A stretch of DNA of 36,201 nucleotides from Actinomycetes bacterium (GTDB lineage: Bacteria; Actinomycetota; Actinomycetes; Streptosporangiales; Streptosporangiaceae), in contig JAOPYO010000269.1 of the NCBI GenBank assembly GCA_025964575.1, positions 1-36,201 of the forward strand. The letters are read 5' to 3'. Positions 8,436-16,271 of the stretch are shown here, piece after piece (position 1 is the stretch's first letter; every line of letters starts with the position of its first letter). The position numbers and the translations under genes are program-made. A model generated the notes under the pieces. The model saw only the letters and a program-made list of their open reading frames with translations. It was not told the origin of the DNA and did no database searches.

Positions 8436-8671
8436 GACGGGTTGATCTCCAGACCGAGTTCGGCGCAGAACTCCTCTTCGGTCTGGCCTCGTTCAGTGAG
8501 CATGAGCTCGAACGCGGCGCGGCTGCGGCGGTCCCGTTCCCTACGGTCGATCAACGGGAAGAGCCGACTGAGCCGGGGCAGACGGCGGGCCGCCTGCGCG
8601 GAGTCATCGAAGTCCCACCGATCGCCGGTCGGGTCCGGATCGGACCCGCTTGTATGACCGCGCATCTCCAT
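8432..8671 (-). CDS. Small hypothetical protein coupled to HEAT-repeat gene
   Basis: A 79-aa charged protein with Asp-rich and Arg-rich stretches (RRLPRLSRLFPLIDRRERDR) and an acidic helix near the end (RGQTEEEFCAELGLEI). The start is ATG 8671, and its stop overlaps the ATG of the HEAT-repeat gene, so co-translation is likely. No family was recognised. The content suggests a small helical adaptor. It lies 15 bases after the frameshifted DUF4240 gene and is probably in the same transcript. Confidence 0.7.
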   Translation of the reverse strand: MEMRGHTSGSDPDPTGDRWDFDDSAQAARRLPRLSRLFPLIDRRERDRRSRAAFELMLTERGQTEEEFCAELGLEINPS

Positions 8672-8686
8672 GGCGTCGTAGAGTCC

Positions 8687-9119
8687 CTAGTCCTCCCCGG
8701 TGACCTGGTCGTACGCAGTGGAGGCGAGGTAGTTCAGGAGCTCCCATTGAGGCCATTCATGATCTGCCCACTCTGCAGTATCCCGCCAGACCAACCGCTG
8801 CATTTCGGGCACCTCGGAGAGCGCATCGGGGTTGGCCGCCACCCGCTCGTAGACGTCCCTGCCCAGACCGACCAGCCACGACTGGAAATACCAGAAATCC
8901 ATCACCCGAACACGGGCCATCACAGATCGGGTAGGCCGCGCCCCACATCAGCCAGGTGTCGACCCTCCTCTTGATCTCGTCAAGGCGAATCTGGAAATCG
9001 ACGATCTCCGCTGCCGGCCGCTGAACCAGTTGCGCATCCAGCCACTTCAGCCGAACGCCGGGATCCTCGCCCTGCAGGCGTGCCCGCTCGATCAACTCCC
9101 AGAACACATCCATGTCCAT
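8687..9119 (-). pseudogene. DUF4240 protein with a one-base frameshift
   Basis: The first frame from ATG 9119 (or 9113) reads MDMDVFWELIERAR, EIVDFQIRLDEIKRRVDTW, LMWGAAYPICDGPCSGDGF, a clear DUF4240 start. At about 8895-8899 one extra T (GGATTTCTGG) moves the match to another frame. That frame continues WYFQSWLVGLGRDVYERVA, EMQRLVWRDTAEWADHEWP and ends at TAG 8687-8689. Joined, the product would be about 144 aa, the normal length for the family. DUF4240 proteins are uncharacterised and often lie among polymorphic-toxin immunity genes. It is either a recent pseudogene or a sequencing error in a T-run. Confidence 0.8.
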
Positions 9120-9222
9120 GCCGCCGGAGTATCGCAGCGACCAACGACAAAACGGTTCTTGAGTCACATTCTCCTGGGCGCAGAGGGGGGCTTGCCACTG
9201 TGCCCAGGAGACGGTATGGCTG

Positions 9223-11124
9223 CTACCAGCGGGTCTTTTCGGGCCAGGGGAATCCGAGTTGGTCGGCGTAGTCCCGGCTGCCACCGACCACTTCGGCCAT
9301 GGTCTTCGGATCGGTCGTCCGGAAGGTTCCCAGGAGTTCAGTTGCCTGCACGGCCGGGTCCCGGTCATCGGCGTCGATGAGCAGCCCGAACAACAGCCAG
9401 GGCTTGCCATCGCCATGGCTGGGCGGTTGGGGGTACGACATGAGCAGACGGGTCTGGCTGCCGTCACGGATCCAGGCGGTCACCCAGTCGATCCAGCATC
9501 CCCACTGGCCGAGGACTTCGGGAGTAGCACGAAGTTTCTCGTCCAGGTGACGGGCGAGGCTGCGCGCCGGCCATTCCCAGGAGTGGTCACGCTCGGCACG
9601 TGCCACTTCCTGGTCGTACTGATCAGCGTCGAATCGGAACTCGCCGGGCGGATCGCCCTTCGTAGACGATCGCCAGTCCCGCCAGACGACCTGGTCCCCC
9701 TCACGGACGATGGTGACGTAGAGACCGCCGCAGCAGCCTTCGGTGCAGTACGCCTCCGCGAGCCTGACCTCGTGTGGCTCCACATCGGCCCGGAGACCAC
9801 CGTTCTCACGAAGCAGACGCTCGGGCATCCCGGCAGGTCCCTTGTTGAACGCCGCAGCGATGATGGGCCGCCCGCCGATCAGGATCCTCGTCTCGACCTG
9901 CGGAAAATCCTCCGGGTCGGGATCGGGCATCACGACGCGGATCTCGAATCGGTTGCCGGCCTTTGCGTTCGCGGTGTCATCACCGGCCCCGCGTTGCGCG
10001 GCCTCCTTCGCCCACCGTGCCCGCCACCGGGTGGTCGGGTCCGTCGAGCCGACGCCGAGGTTCAGCGTTTGCGACCACGCCGGGGATCGAAGAACCGCCA
10101 GCAGTTCGCTGATCACGGATTCGCGTTCGGTATCCGCCCATGGGAGGCATGCGGCGGGTCCGGTCTGTAGATCCTCGGTGATCGAGATGAGGGCGGCACA
10201 GCGGTCCAACGTAGGTGTCATCCGTACGGCGGATGCCGCGAACCGGCGGTAGGCCAGCCGGGCTTTTTCGTAGCGGCCGACCTCGGTCTCGTAGTTGCGT
10301 GTCGAGGTCATCGCAAGCAGGAGCCTGCCCGCCTGGTCCCAGACCTGCTCATCACAAGGATCTTCCGCAAGAGCGTCGGCCAGCGACGTGACTTCAGCGA
10401 TCTGCCGGGCGAGCGTGCTCGATACGCCTCGCCGATCGTCCATGGCGTGGCGCAGGAGCCAGGGAAGAGTCGCTGGGTCCGCTAGCCGGCACAGTTCTCC
10501 GACGGCGGAGCTACGGGGGTACGGGCGGGACCGCTCGGCCAGCCAGATCAGCTCGGGGGCAGCGTCAGGTATGGAGGCGAGAACCTTCACGGCCGCCGAG
10601 TCGAAGCACTTCAACAGGCCGATCGTCTTGACCAGCGAGATGTCCTGCCGCTGCGCTGTCTCACGCAGCAGCGCGAGACCGACCATGACAGGCCGACGGT
10701 CATACCCGTAACGTGCGAGCCAGAGGCCGATCTCACGCGCACGTTCCGGCTCTGGGGTGAAAGGGAGATCATGCTGTGCGCCGATGCAGACCGTCCGTGC
10801 GGAGATCTCGGGTCGGATGAGAGCCGCGTGCAGGTCCTCCGGCCGGCCGCCAGGTATCGCGAAGAACGTCTCCAACGCCGCAGCAAGAGCTGCCTTGCGG
10901 TCCTGGTAGGAGGCCTCGTCACGAGCTTGAGATCCGTGATCGGCTTCGTCGGGGAACGGTTTGCCGCCGTCAGGAAGCGGGCTGTCAGGAGCGCGTTGAT
11001 GAAGCCGCTCTGCGTGATCGAACAGGGACACCGGGCGGTCGAGCGCACTGCGCTCGTAGACCACGCTCACCGGCTCGGGTACGACTCGATTCTCTTCGTC
11101 ATGGCGGCAACCATAAGCCATCAA
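9223..11124 (-). CDS. Large HEAT-like hypothetical protein with a Cys-motif C-terminal domain
   Basis: A 633-aa soluble protein starting at ATG 11124 (a second ATG follows at once). Residues about 70-300 are helical and resemble degenerate HEAT/armadillo repeats (ERAREIGLWLARYGYDRRPV, LRETAQRQDISLVKTIGLLK, DPATLPWLLRHAM). From about residue 385 a second, beta-rich domain begins (NRFEIRVVMPDPDPED, RILIGGRPIIAAAF). It contains AYCTEGCCGGLYVTIVREG, a cysteine-dense turn that might bind metal, followed by VVWRDWR, a pattern I associate with uncharacterised actinomycete proteins. No catalytic site is evident. It opens the leftward cluster ending at 7497. A role as accessory or immunity protein is inference. 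Confidence 0.83.
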   Translation of the reverse strand: MMAYGCRHDEENRVVPEPVSVVYERSALDRPVSLFDHAERLHQRAPDSPLPDGGKPFPDEADHGSQARDEASYQDRKAALAAALETFFAIPGGRPEDLHAALIRPEISARTVCIGAQHDLPFTPEPERAREIGLWLARYGYDRRPVMVGLALLRETAQRQDISLVKTIGLLKCFDSAAVKVLASIPDAAPELIWLAERSRPYPRSSAVGELCRLADPATLPWLLRHAMDDRRGVSSTLARQIAEVTSLADALAEDPCDEQVWDQAGRLLLAMTSTRNYETEVGRYEKARLAYRRFAASAVRMTPTLDRCAALISITEDLQTGPAACLPWADTERESVISELLAVLRSPAWSQTLNLGVGSTDPTTRWRARWAKEAAQRGAGDDTANAKAGNRFEIRVVMPDPDPEDFPQVETRILIGGRPIIAAAFNKGPAGMPERLLRENGGLRADVEPHEVRLAEAYCTEGCCGGLYVTIVREGDQVVWRDWRSSTKGDPPGEFRFDADQYDQEVARAERDHSWEWPARSLARHLDEKLRATPEVLGQWGCWIDWVTAWIRDGSQTRLLMSYPQPPSHGDGKPWLLFGLLIDADDRDPAVQATELLGTFRTTDPKTMAEVVGGSRDYADQLGFPWPEKTRW

Positions 11125-11219
11125 TCCGGCTGAAGCGCAACCAAAATTCGGTTCTCGAATGCCGGGCTACGGTCGCCGTCAGCAGCTGAACCGGAACTAA
11201 CCGGTCTGCAGCGCCTTAG

Positions 11220-11740
11220 TCAGCGCTGTGTACGGCTCAGCGAGGCACCGCCAAGCGGGATCTGAAAGACGCAGAAGCCCGCAGCCGTGAGCATTGTGTC
11301 GCGAGAGAGCTGCCGGTGGAAGGTCGCGTGGTCGTCCGAGGCTGCGTAGGCGTCGATATCGATATAGATGGTCGACCCGTCCGATCGACAGAGCGCCAGC
11401 GGGAATGCGTGCCCCTCGGCGTCACGGTCATAGTCGAGTTCGAACCTCGCGTCACCGCCGCCAGCGCAGGCGGACAGGCTCCGACGGGCGGCCTCCGCGA
11501 CGGGACTCGGCACGTCAGTGATCGCTGGGCGCGGGTCCTCTCGTGCGTGACCGATGAGCTGGTGCAAGGTGGCGGGGAGGCCGGTGATTGGGAGTGCGTC
11601 GCCGACGACGATCAGGAGTTGCTGTGGGCGGCTGACCGCGACGTTGATCAGATTACGTGCTGTCTCGATCCAACCAGTCGACCCGCTCGGTGCGCCCTGT
11701 GACAGCACGAGACTGGCGATCACGATCCGGTCGGCGATGA
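11220..11740 (-). pseudogene. C-terminal fragment of a superfamily 1 helicase-nuclease
   Basis: The leftward frame holds only the last part of a DNA2/Upf1-type SF1 helicase. It has ADRIVIASLVLSQGAP, then the motif VI neighbourhood RNLINVAVSRPQQLLIVVGD (relatives have VAVSRAR). A small restriction-nuclease-like tail follows: FELDYDRDAEG, TIYIDIDAYAA, LSRDTMLTAAGFCVFQIP. Similarity stops at about 11737-11740, where a rightward gene begins in unrelated sequence. Walker A and B boxes and most of the helicase are missing, and codons upstream in this frame are antisense to that gene. It is a truncated relic, probably of a defence-type helicase-nuclease, and is unlikely to be expressed. Confidence 0.82.
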
Positions 11741-12138
11741 ATCGGCTGCTGCGAGGTGAGATCCCGCCTGGCGGCCGATGCGATCTGCGAACCCTGGCCG
11801 CCGAGGCCGGAGTGACCCGCACCGGCTTCTACGCCAAAGGAGGCCACCCGGGCCCCTACCAGCATTTGGCCGAAGAGTTCGACCGTCGACTGAAGGCCCT
11901 TCAAACCGCAGGCGAGATCCCCGACCCCCGCGACGCACACATCGCTCGGCTCAAGTCCGAAAACACCAAACTCAAAGAACGGATCTCCGATCGCGACAGC
12001 GCCATCGACGAACTGACCAGCTTCAAAACCCTGGCGATCTCGCAACTGGCCGCTCAGCATGACGAGATCAAGCGTCTTCGCAGCGGGCACCCCAACCGCG
12101 CAACGTCCGCAGCCTGCCCACCCCGACCACCAAGATAA
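11737..12138 (+). CDS. Coiled-coil protein with an N-terminal HTH-like segment, possibly 5'-truncated
   Basis: A 133-aa protein from ATG 11737. Residues about 1-50 (MNRLLRGEIP, CDLRTLAAEAGVTRTGFYAK, HLAEEFDRRL) look like a helix-turn-helix of the type found in small actinomycete proteins that accompany mobile-element recombinases. Residues about 66-115 form a coiled coil (HIARLKSENTKLKERISDRD). The tail is basic and proline-rich. There is no ribosome-binding site, and the recognisable sequence starts exactly where the leftward helicase fragment ends. The true start was therefore probably lost at a recombination junction. It could be DNA-binding; expression is doubtful. Confidence 0.6.
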   Translation: MNRLLRGEIPPGGRCDLRTLAAEAGVTRTGFYAKGGHPGPYQHLAEEFDRRLKALQTAGEIPDPRDAHIARLKSENTKLKERISDRDSAIDELTSFKTLAISQLAAQHDEIKRLRSGHPNRATSAACPPRPPR

Positions 12139-12145
12139 TCGGACC

Positions 12146-12304
12146 ATGCTGATCAGTAAGCTGAGCTGCGCCCAGGCCCTGACCGAGTCTGCCCAGAACC
12201 GCTGGCGCGCGGTCAACGCACCTCATCTCGTTGCCCTGGTTCGCGCCGGCGCCCGCTTCGAACGCGGCGTCCTGGTCGAGCGCCGCGAACAGGACGCGGC
12301 ATGA
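12146..12304 (+). CDS. Very small hypothetical protein
   Basis: A 52-aa protein (MLISKLSCAQALTESAQNRW, ALVRAGARFERGVLVER) that overlaps the next gene in an ATGA arrangement and follows the coiled-coil gene after seven bases. I do not recognise the family. The sequence is amphipathic and helical with no membrane segment. The tight spacing suggests a small three-gene unit (11737-12756) moving as a block, perhaps the tail of a mobile element. Confidence 0.55.
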   Translation: MLISKLSCAQALTESAQNRWRAVNAPHLVALVRAGARFERGVLVERREQDAA

Positions 12305-12756
12305 AGGCCCTGCACGATGCCCTGGAGGCGTTGACCGACCGTGCGCCCCGCACACGTGACATCGCCGCAGCCGAGCTCGGCGACCTCCTGCGCAACAACG
12401 CGCTGGACCACAGCACCGCGGTGCTGGCCGTCAGCCGGCTGGTCGCCTTGACCGTCAACGACCCCGACCGGACGGTCCGCGAGTCAGCACTCAACTCGAT
12501 CAGCGAGGCGTTCAACCACTACCGCCTGCCCCTGGGCCTCTTCACAGCCCTGGTGCCCGAAATGGCGGCCATGGAGCCCGAACTCCTCAGCCACACCATC
12601 TACATCCTGGGCGCGACCCAGGACCCAGCAGCAGCAGTACTGATCCAACCCTTCCACGGACACCCTGACCCTTCCGTACGCGAGGAAGCCGCCCTCGCCC
12701 TCACCGAGATCCCCCAAGAACCCGAGCCAGGCGACACCACCACCCACAACTCTTGA
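12301..12756 (+). CDS. Small HEAT-repeat protein
   Basis: A 151-aa helical protein with HEAT-like pairs: APRTRDIAAAELGDLLRNN, PDRTVRESALNSISEAFNHY, LLSHTIYILGATQDPAAAVL, HPDPSVREEAALALTEIPQE. The last repeat, with a D-x-x-VR-x-x-A-A pattern, is a textbook HEAT helix pair. Its ATG overlaps the stop of the 52-aa gene. It is presumably a protein-interaction module; partners are unknown. Similar short HEAT proteins occur as immunity or accessory genes, but nothing here proves that. Confidence 0.8.
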   Translation: MKALHDALEALTDRAPRTRDIAAAELGDLLRNNALDHSTAVLAVSRLVALTVNDPDRTVRESALNSISEAFNHYRLPLGLFTALVPEMAAMEPELLSHTIYILGATQDPAAAVLIQPFHGHPDPSVREEAALALTEIPQEPEPGDTTTHNS

Positions 12757-12903
12757 CTATTACTCCACGCGCTCGTCCAGCGTCACCACGAATTCCCAGA
12801 GGCCGCTCCCAAACGACCGATAACCTGGCCTCGTCGTGAACGAGACACACGCGATCCTGATCAACCCACCTCGGGTCCTGCCCGCAGCTCAGCCGAACCC
12901 GAC

Positions 12904-13130
12904 ACGACACGCTGGGACACGATCTCTGCGGCGACAAAACAGGCACTGGCGCGCCGAATCTTCACCGAGGCCGTCACTCTCGCCGGCAGCGCATCCGACC
13001 CGGTCACTACCGCGCACGCCTACGCGTCGATGGCTCTGCAATCAACGTCCCTGGCCAGAGTTAGCGGACAACGAGGACTGGCCCGCGAGGCCGTACGGCT
13101 CCTCGACCAGGCCGCTGCCGCCGCCCGCCC
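12904..13130 (+). pseudogene. Fragment of a TPR-type transcriptional regulator
   Basis: An open frame without a start encodes RRIFTEAVTLAGSASDPV, TTAHAYASMALQSTSLAR and GLAREAVRLLDQAAAAARPG. These are tetratricopeptide helices like those in the C-terminal half of actinomycete XRE/SARP-type regulators. There is no DNA-binding part and no proper stop near the end of similarity; the frame then reads antisense-like sequence over the phosphotransferase remnant. It is a small relic, probably brought together with its neighbour by deletion. Confidence 0.6.
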
Positions 13131-13543
13131 GGGTCGACTCGCTGCTCGCCGAGTTCGCGCAGTCCCATGCAGGCCCGGTGGGAGTGATCCACGGTGACCT
13201 GTACCCGGGCAACATCCTCATGCGGGATCGCGCGGCGGTGAGCGGGGTCATCGACTTCGGTACCTTCACGATGATCGGTGACCCGCTGTATGACGTGGCG
13301 GCCGCGTGAGGCTTCTACCGGATGTACGAGGACGACCACATCCAAACTAGAAACCGGCTGCTCAAGCGGGCAGCGGACCCCCTCACCCCGGCCAGGAGGC
13401 GAGCGCTGGTGGCGTACCTGCTGACCGGTGCGCTGCTGTCCTGCGACCTCTATCCACAGGATGGGATGGACCTCCGCGACACTGGCCATTACCAGTGGGC
13501 CGCCGACATCCTCGGCCACGCTGAGTACTGGTCACTAGGCTGA
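13122..13543 (+). pseudogene. C-terminal half of an APH-family phosphotransferase, with in-frame stop
   Basis: The frame encodes the catalytic core of an aminoglycoside/choline-kinase-like phosphotransferase: VGVIHGDLYPGNILMRD (Brenner motif HGDxxxxN), then VIDFGTFTMIGDPLYDVA (metal-binding DFG). The frame is interrupted by TGA at 13307-13309 (AAA-stop-GFYRMYEDD), where relatives usually have Trp. It then continues unchanged to TGA 13541-13543 with helical sequence (RRALVAYLLTGALLSCDLY). The whole N-terminal ATP-binding lobe is missing. Truncation plus a nonsense codon make it a pseudogene; the original substrate cannot be inferred. Confidence 0.82.
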
Positions 13544-13600
13544 TCTGAGATCTGCTTGAGGCAGCGAATAGACCAACTGCGGGAACCGGTCGTGTCTTCG

Positions 13601-14398
13601 CTATTGAGATGTCCGGTTGCCCTTGTCGAGATTTGTGGCGGGGTCGGCGATCAGTTCCAGGAGGATGTCGCCGCCGGATTTTCCGGACTGTCTGACGCGG
13701 GGGTAGGTGGCGAGGAAGTCGCGGAAGCGCCGGCAATCGTAGTTGCGTTCATCGAAGGCAGGGTCGAGGGCGAGCATCTTGGCCTTCACCGCGGAGGCGG
13801 TCGGGGTGTCGCTGGAGGTTTCCTCGAAGGCTCGCTTGAGCAGGCGGTGGGCCGCGCCGATGTCGAAGGCTGCGGACACGGCAGGCCTGGTGGCGGGGTC
13901 GACCTCGGCGACGAGGGTGCCCCAGTACTTGTACTCCGAGCAGATGGAGACCAGGCGGCGGCTGGCGTTGGCCTCGGTGCCTACGCCCACGACCCATTTG
14001 CCGAACTCGCGAAGCCGCTGGACGAGTGGAGAGAAGTCACTGTCGCCCGTGACCAGGACGAACACGGTCACGACGGGGTGGCTGATGAGAGTCTCCATCG
14101 CATCGACGGCGATCCGGATGTCAGCGGCGTTCTTGGTCTGCGTGCCGATGCGGGGTACCTGGATAAGATCAACGCCGTTCATCGCGAGGTCTTCCTGGTA
14201 TCGCCCGAAGCGGGGGTCCGCCCAGTTGGCGTACGCGCGGCGGACCGACGCGTTGCCGTAGTCGGTGCAGAGCCGGGCCAGCGCCTCGTAGGGGACCGGG
14301 TTGCCCTGTCCCGGCGGTAGCCCTTTGCCGGCCCCGTACACCAGGTTCTCGAAGTCGACTAGCACCGCGACCTGCGAAACCGGCCCGTTCGGATTCAT
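13601..14398 (-). CDS. NYN-domain ribonuclease-like protein with OST-HTH/LOTUS domain
   Basis: A 265-aa protein from ATG 14398; a GTG at 14437 in the same frame is possible. The NYN (PIN-like) nuclease domain spans about residues 7-150 with the acidic metal-binding set in place: VAVLVDFEN, AADIRIAVDAMETL, LVTGDSDFSPLVQRLRE. It is followed by GKWVVGVGTEANASRRL. Residues about 180-250 (AHRLLKRAFEE, SAVKAKMLALDPAFDERNY, CRRFRDFLATYP) match an OST-HTH/LOTUS RNA-binding module. The LabA/NYN plus OST-HTH architecture is known for bacterial proteins thought to cleave RNA. It stands alone, leftward, among decayed genes yet is intact, which suggests selection. It may act in RNA turnover or in a defence response; the target is unknown. 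Confidence 0.9.
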   Translation of the reverse strand: MNPNGPVSQVAVLVDFENLVYGAGKGLPPGQGNPVPYEALARLCTDYGNASVRRAYANWADPRFGRYQEDLAMNGVDLIQVPRIGTQTKNAADIRIAVDAMETLISHPVVTVFVLVTGDSDFSPLVQRLREFGKWVVGVGTEANASRRLVSICSEYKYWGTLVAEVDPATRPAVSAAFDIGAAHRLLKRAFEETSSDTPTASAVKAKMLALDPAFDERNYDCRRFRDFLATYPRVRQSGKSGGDILLELIADPATNLDKGNRTSQ

Positions 14399-14608
14399 CC
14401 CGAAGCGCACTCCACCGTTTCCACCGTCGGCCGCCACGACAACGTGCTGCCCGCTGCGGCACCAGCCTCAACCGGGCGGACTCGTCCGATAGCGGTCAAC
14501 GAAAAGACGGCCGCTCTATGCAAGTCGGATCCGGCTCCGGGCGGTCCGTGGTGAGCAATCAGTCTGTGATCGGGGGACGCCTTAACCATTAGCGCCCTGA
14601 CTCTCATC

Positions 14609-14848
14609 GTGGTCGCCGTCTCGTACGGCTTCCGTGAGGCATTCGCCCACATGCCCGGGCGACCGGTGACCCGGCTATTGCAGATGGTCACGGCATTCAC
14701 CGCTGGCATGTGCGGCACGGCCGCCTCCATCCTGCTGCCCGCCGACCACGCCGAGACGCACCTGCTCTGGACCGCCTCAGCGTTCTTCATCTGCACCATC
14801 GCCACCTGCGCGCTCGTCGATCGCCTGGCTCGGCAGACCCGCCTATGA
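14609..14848 (+). CDS. Small two-helix membrane protein
   Basis: A 79-aa protein starting at GTG 14609, or from a lost upstream start. Hydrophobic segments are at about residues 22-44 (RLLQMVTAFTAGMCGTAASI) and 52-70 (LLWTASAFFICTIATCALV), with charged ends. Its stop overlaps the next ATG (ATGA). No family was recognised. The frame is open upstream and reads like a third membrane segment, so it may be a truncated membrane protein. Confidence 0.5.
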   Translation: MVAVSYGFREAFAHMPGRPVTRLLQMVTAFTAGMCGTAASILLPADHAETHLLWTASAFFICTIATCALVDRLARQTRL

Positions 14849-15471
14849 CGGCCTGCCTTCAAGACGCGCTCTTGTGTCGCTGGGTGGCTGCCGGATTGGT
14901 GGTTGATCAGTTCCAGCGTTCCCGGAAGGTCTCGCGGCCCGCGGCCAAGCCGCTTCCCCAACCAGAGACAGCGGCGACGCCTCTCGAGCGGGAGGCCAAG
15001 CAGGAGATAGAAGGGCTACTTGCTGCGCTCATCGAGGCCTGCGGCGATACAGACGGTGCGCATGCCTGGGGTCTCCGAGACAAAGCTGAGGCCGTCTACC
15101 AGAGACTGTCGTTTTCGGACAAGAAGCGGGTAGGCGACTCGCTGGCCACGCACGATCGTTGGCTCAAGCGGATCCCCCGGCCCGAGCCGAAGCTCCACCA
15201 GCTGACCGGTTTGGGAACCGGTTCGGCCAGCCAGCATCCAAGCGGTACCAGCACGGCCGGTGAACGAAAAGTCACTCGATTCATCGAACTGGCGCAGGAT
15301 GCCCTTCTCAAGTCGGATCTGGGCCGGGCGCGTGCGTTCACGCGACAGGCGTCTCTATTGCTGCCAAGCGTGTCGGCAGAGAACCAAGGGCCCATCAGGC
15401 AGCGCTTGCGTGCGCTGGACATTGAGATTCATACTCGCAGTTCTCGATCCGCGTGGTACGAGCTCCCATAA
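14845..15471 (+). CDS. Hypothetical helical protein, possibly part of a decayed longer gene
   Basis: A 208-aa protein from ATG 14845, overlapping the preceding stop. Residues about 50-110 (EREAKQEIEGLLAALIEACG, DKAEAVYQRLSFSDKKRVGD) and 147-200 (RKVTRFIELAQDALLKSDLG, RARAFTRQASLLLPSVSAEN) are helical and charged. No enzyme motif was found. The next frame to the right (15600-15930) carries a separate recognisable domain with a frameshift. The two may derive from one actinomycete protein that has been broken, in which case this is its N-terminal part. Confidence 0.6.
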   Translation: MTACLQDALLCRWVAAGLVVDQFQRSRKVSRPAAKPLPQPETAATPLEREAKQEIEGLLAALIEACGDTDGAHAWGLRDKAEAVYQRLSFSDKKRVGDSLATHDRWLKRIPRPEPKLHQLTGLGTGSASQHPSGTSTAGERKVTRFIELAQDALLKSDLGRARAFTRQASLLLPSVSAENQGPIRQRLRALDIEIHTRSSRSAWYELP

Positions 15472-15599
15472 ATCCAAGCGAAGCTTCGACCGCATGGTGG
15501 GGGAGGCTCGGAGAGCAAGAGATCGCCGGCGTGAAGCTTCTCAAGCCAGCCCCACCTGCTTCAGCGCGCGGACCAGAACCGCCCAGCCGGAGTCTTGCC

Positions 15600-15930
15600 A
15601 TGAAAGTGGGCCATCTGGTGGAGCCGGTATGCGAAGCGTTGATCCGTGCTGCCCGAAACCAGAGCTTGCTGTCTTGGGACCAGATCGTACGGACCGTGGG
15701 TAAGGACGCCTCGGTGCTGGACGCTGCGATGCGTCGGGAGCTCTTTGTGCGTATCGATCAAGATGCTCCCCATGGGGAACCACTGTTGTGCGCGCTACTG
15801 GTCTCTAACATGATGCATCCCGTGTATCCGGAGGTGCTGCGTGCTCTTGGTACCGGGCTCGACGGTAGAACTCGCCGCGCAGCGCGGCATGGACGTGATC
15901 CGTCTTCACCAGAAATGGCGCCACCGGTGA
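15600..15930 (+). pseudogene. Conserved hypothetical domain, frameshifted near its end
   Basis: From ATG 15600 the frame reads MKVGHLVEPVCEALIRAARN, SWDQIVRTVGKDASVLDAAM and DAPHGEPLLCALLVSNMMHP. This is a compact, winged-helix-like domain I associate with uncharacterised actinomycete proteins. At about 15855-15862 the similarity jumps one base, continuing STVELAAQRGMDVIRLHQKW and ending RHR-TGA at 15928-15930. The uncorrected frame runs on to 15962 with nonsense. Either this is decay or a one-base sequencing error; several neighbours have the same type of lesion. Confidence 0.6.
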
Positions 15931-16271
15931 TGGCCGACCGGGCCGTGAGCGATGCCGTATAGCGCGAGGACGTACAGCACCAACGCGCTGGCGGCGACGA
16001 CCAGGACCCGGGTCACCGGTCACTGTCTCACCGCACGGCGACCGTGCACCACACGGTGCCGACCGCCACCAGCACTGCGGCGGCGGCGCCCCGAGGCCAG
16101 GGGCAGGGCGAGCCAGCAGATCAGGACGTGCGCACAGATGCGATGTCCGAGCTTGCGGAACCGGGTGGATGTGCCAGACGTTTCATGGGGCTGTTTTGGA
16201 GACGACTACCTGCTATCGCGACCGGCGGCTCAAGGTGAATTGCCAGACCGGCGCTGCGGGGCTGAGAGTCT
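15931..16271. other. Region without a clear gene
   Basis: About 340 bases between the frameshifted gene and the end of the CHAT gene. On the minus strand a 36-codon frame (GTG near 16020 to TGA overlapping 15911-15930) encodes a hydrophobic peptide (VTRVLVVAASALVLYVLALY), preceded by more membrane-like codons in other frames. It may be the debris of a membrane protein. No promoter or terminator was identified. Confidence 0.35.
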
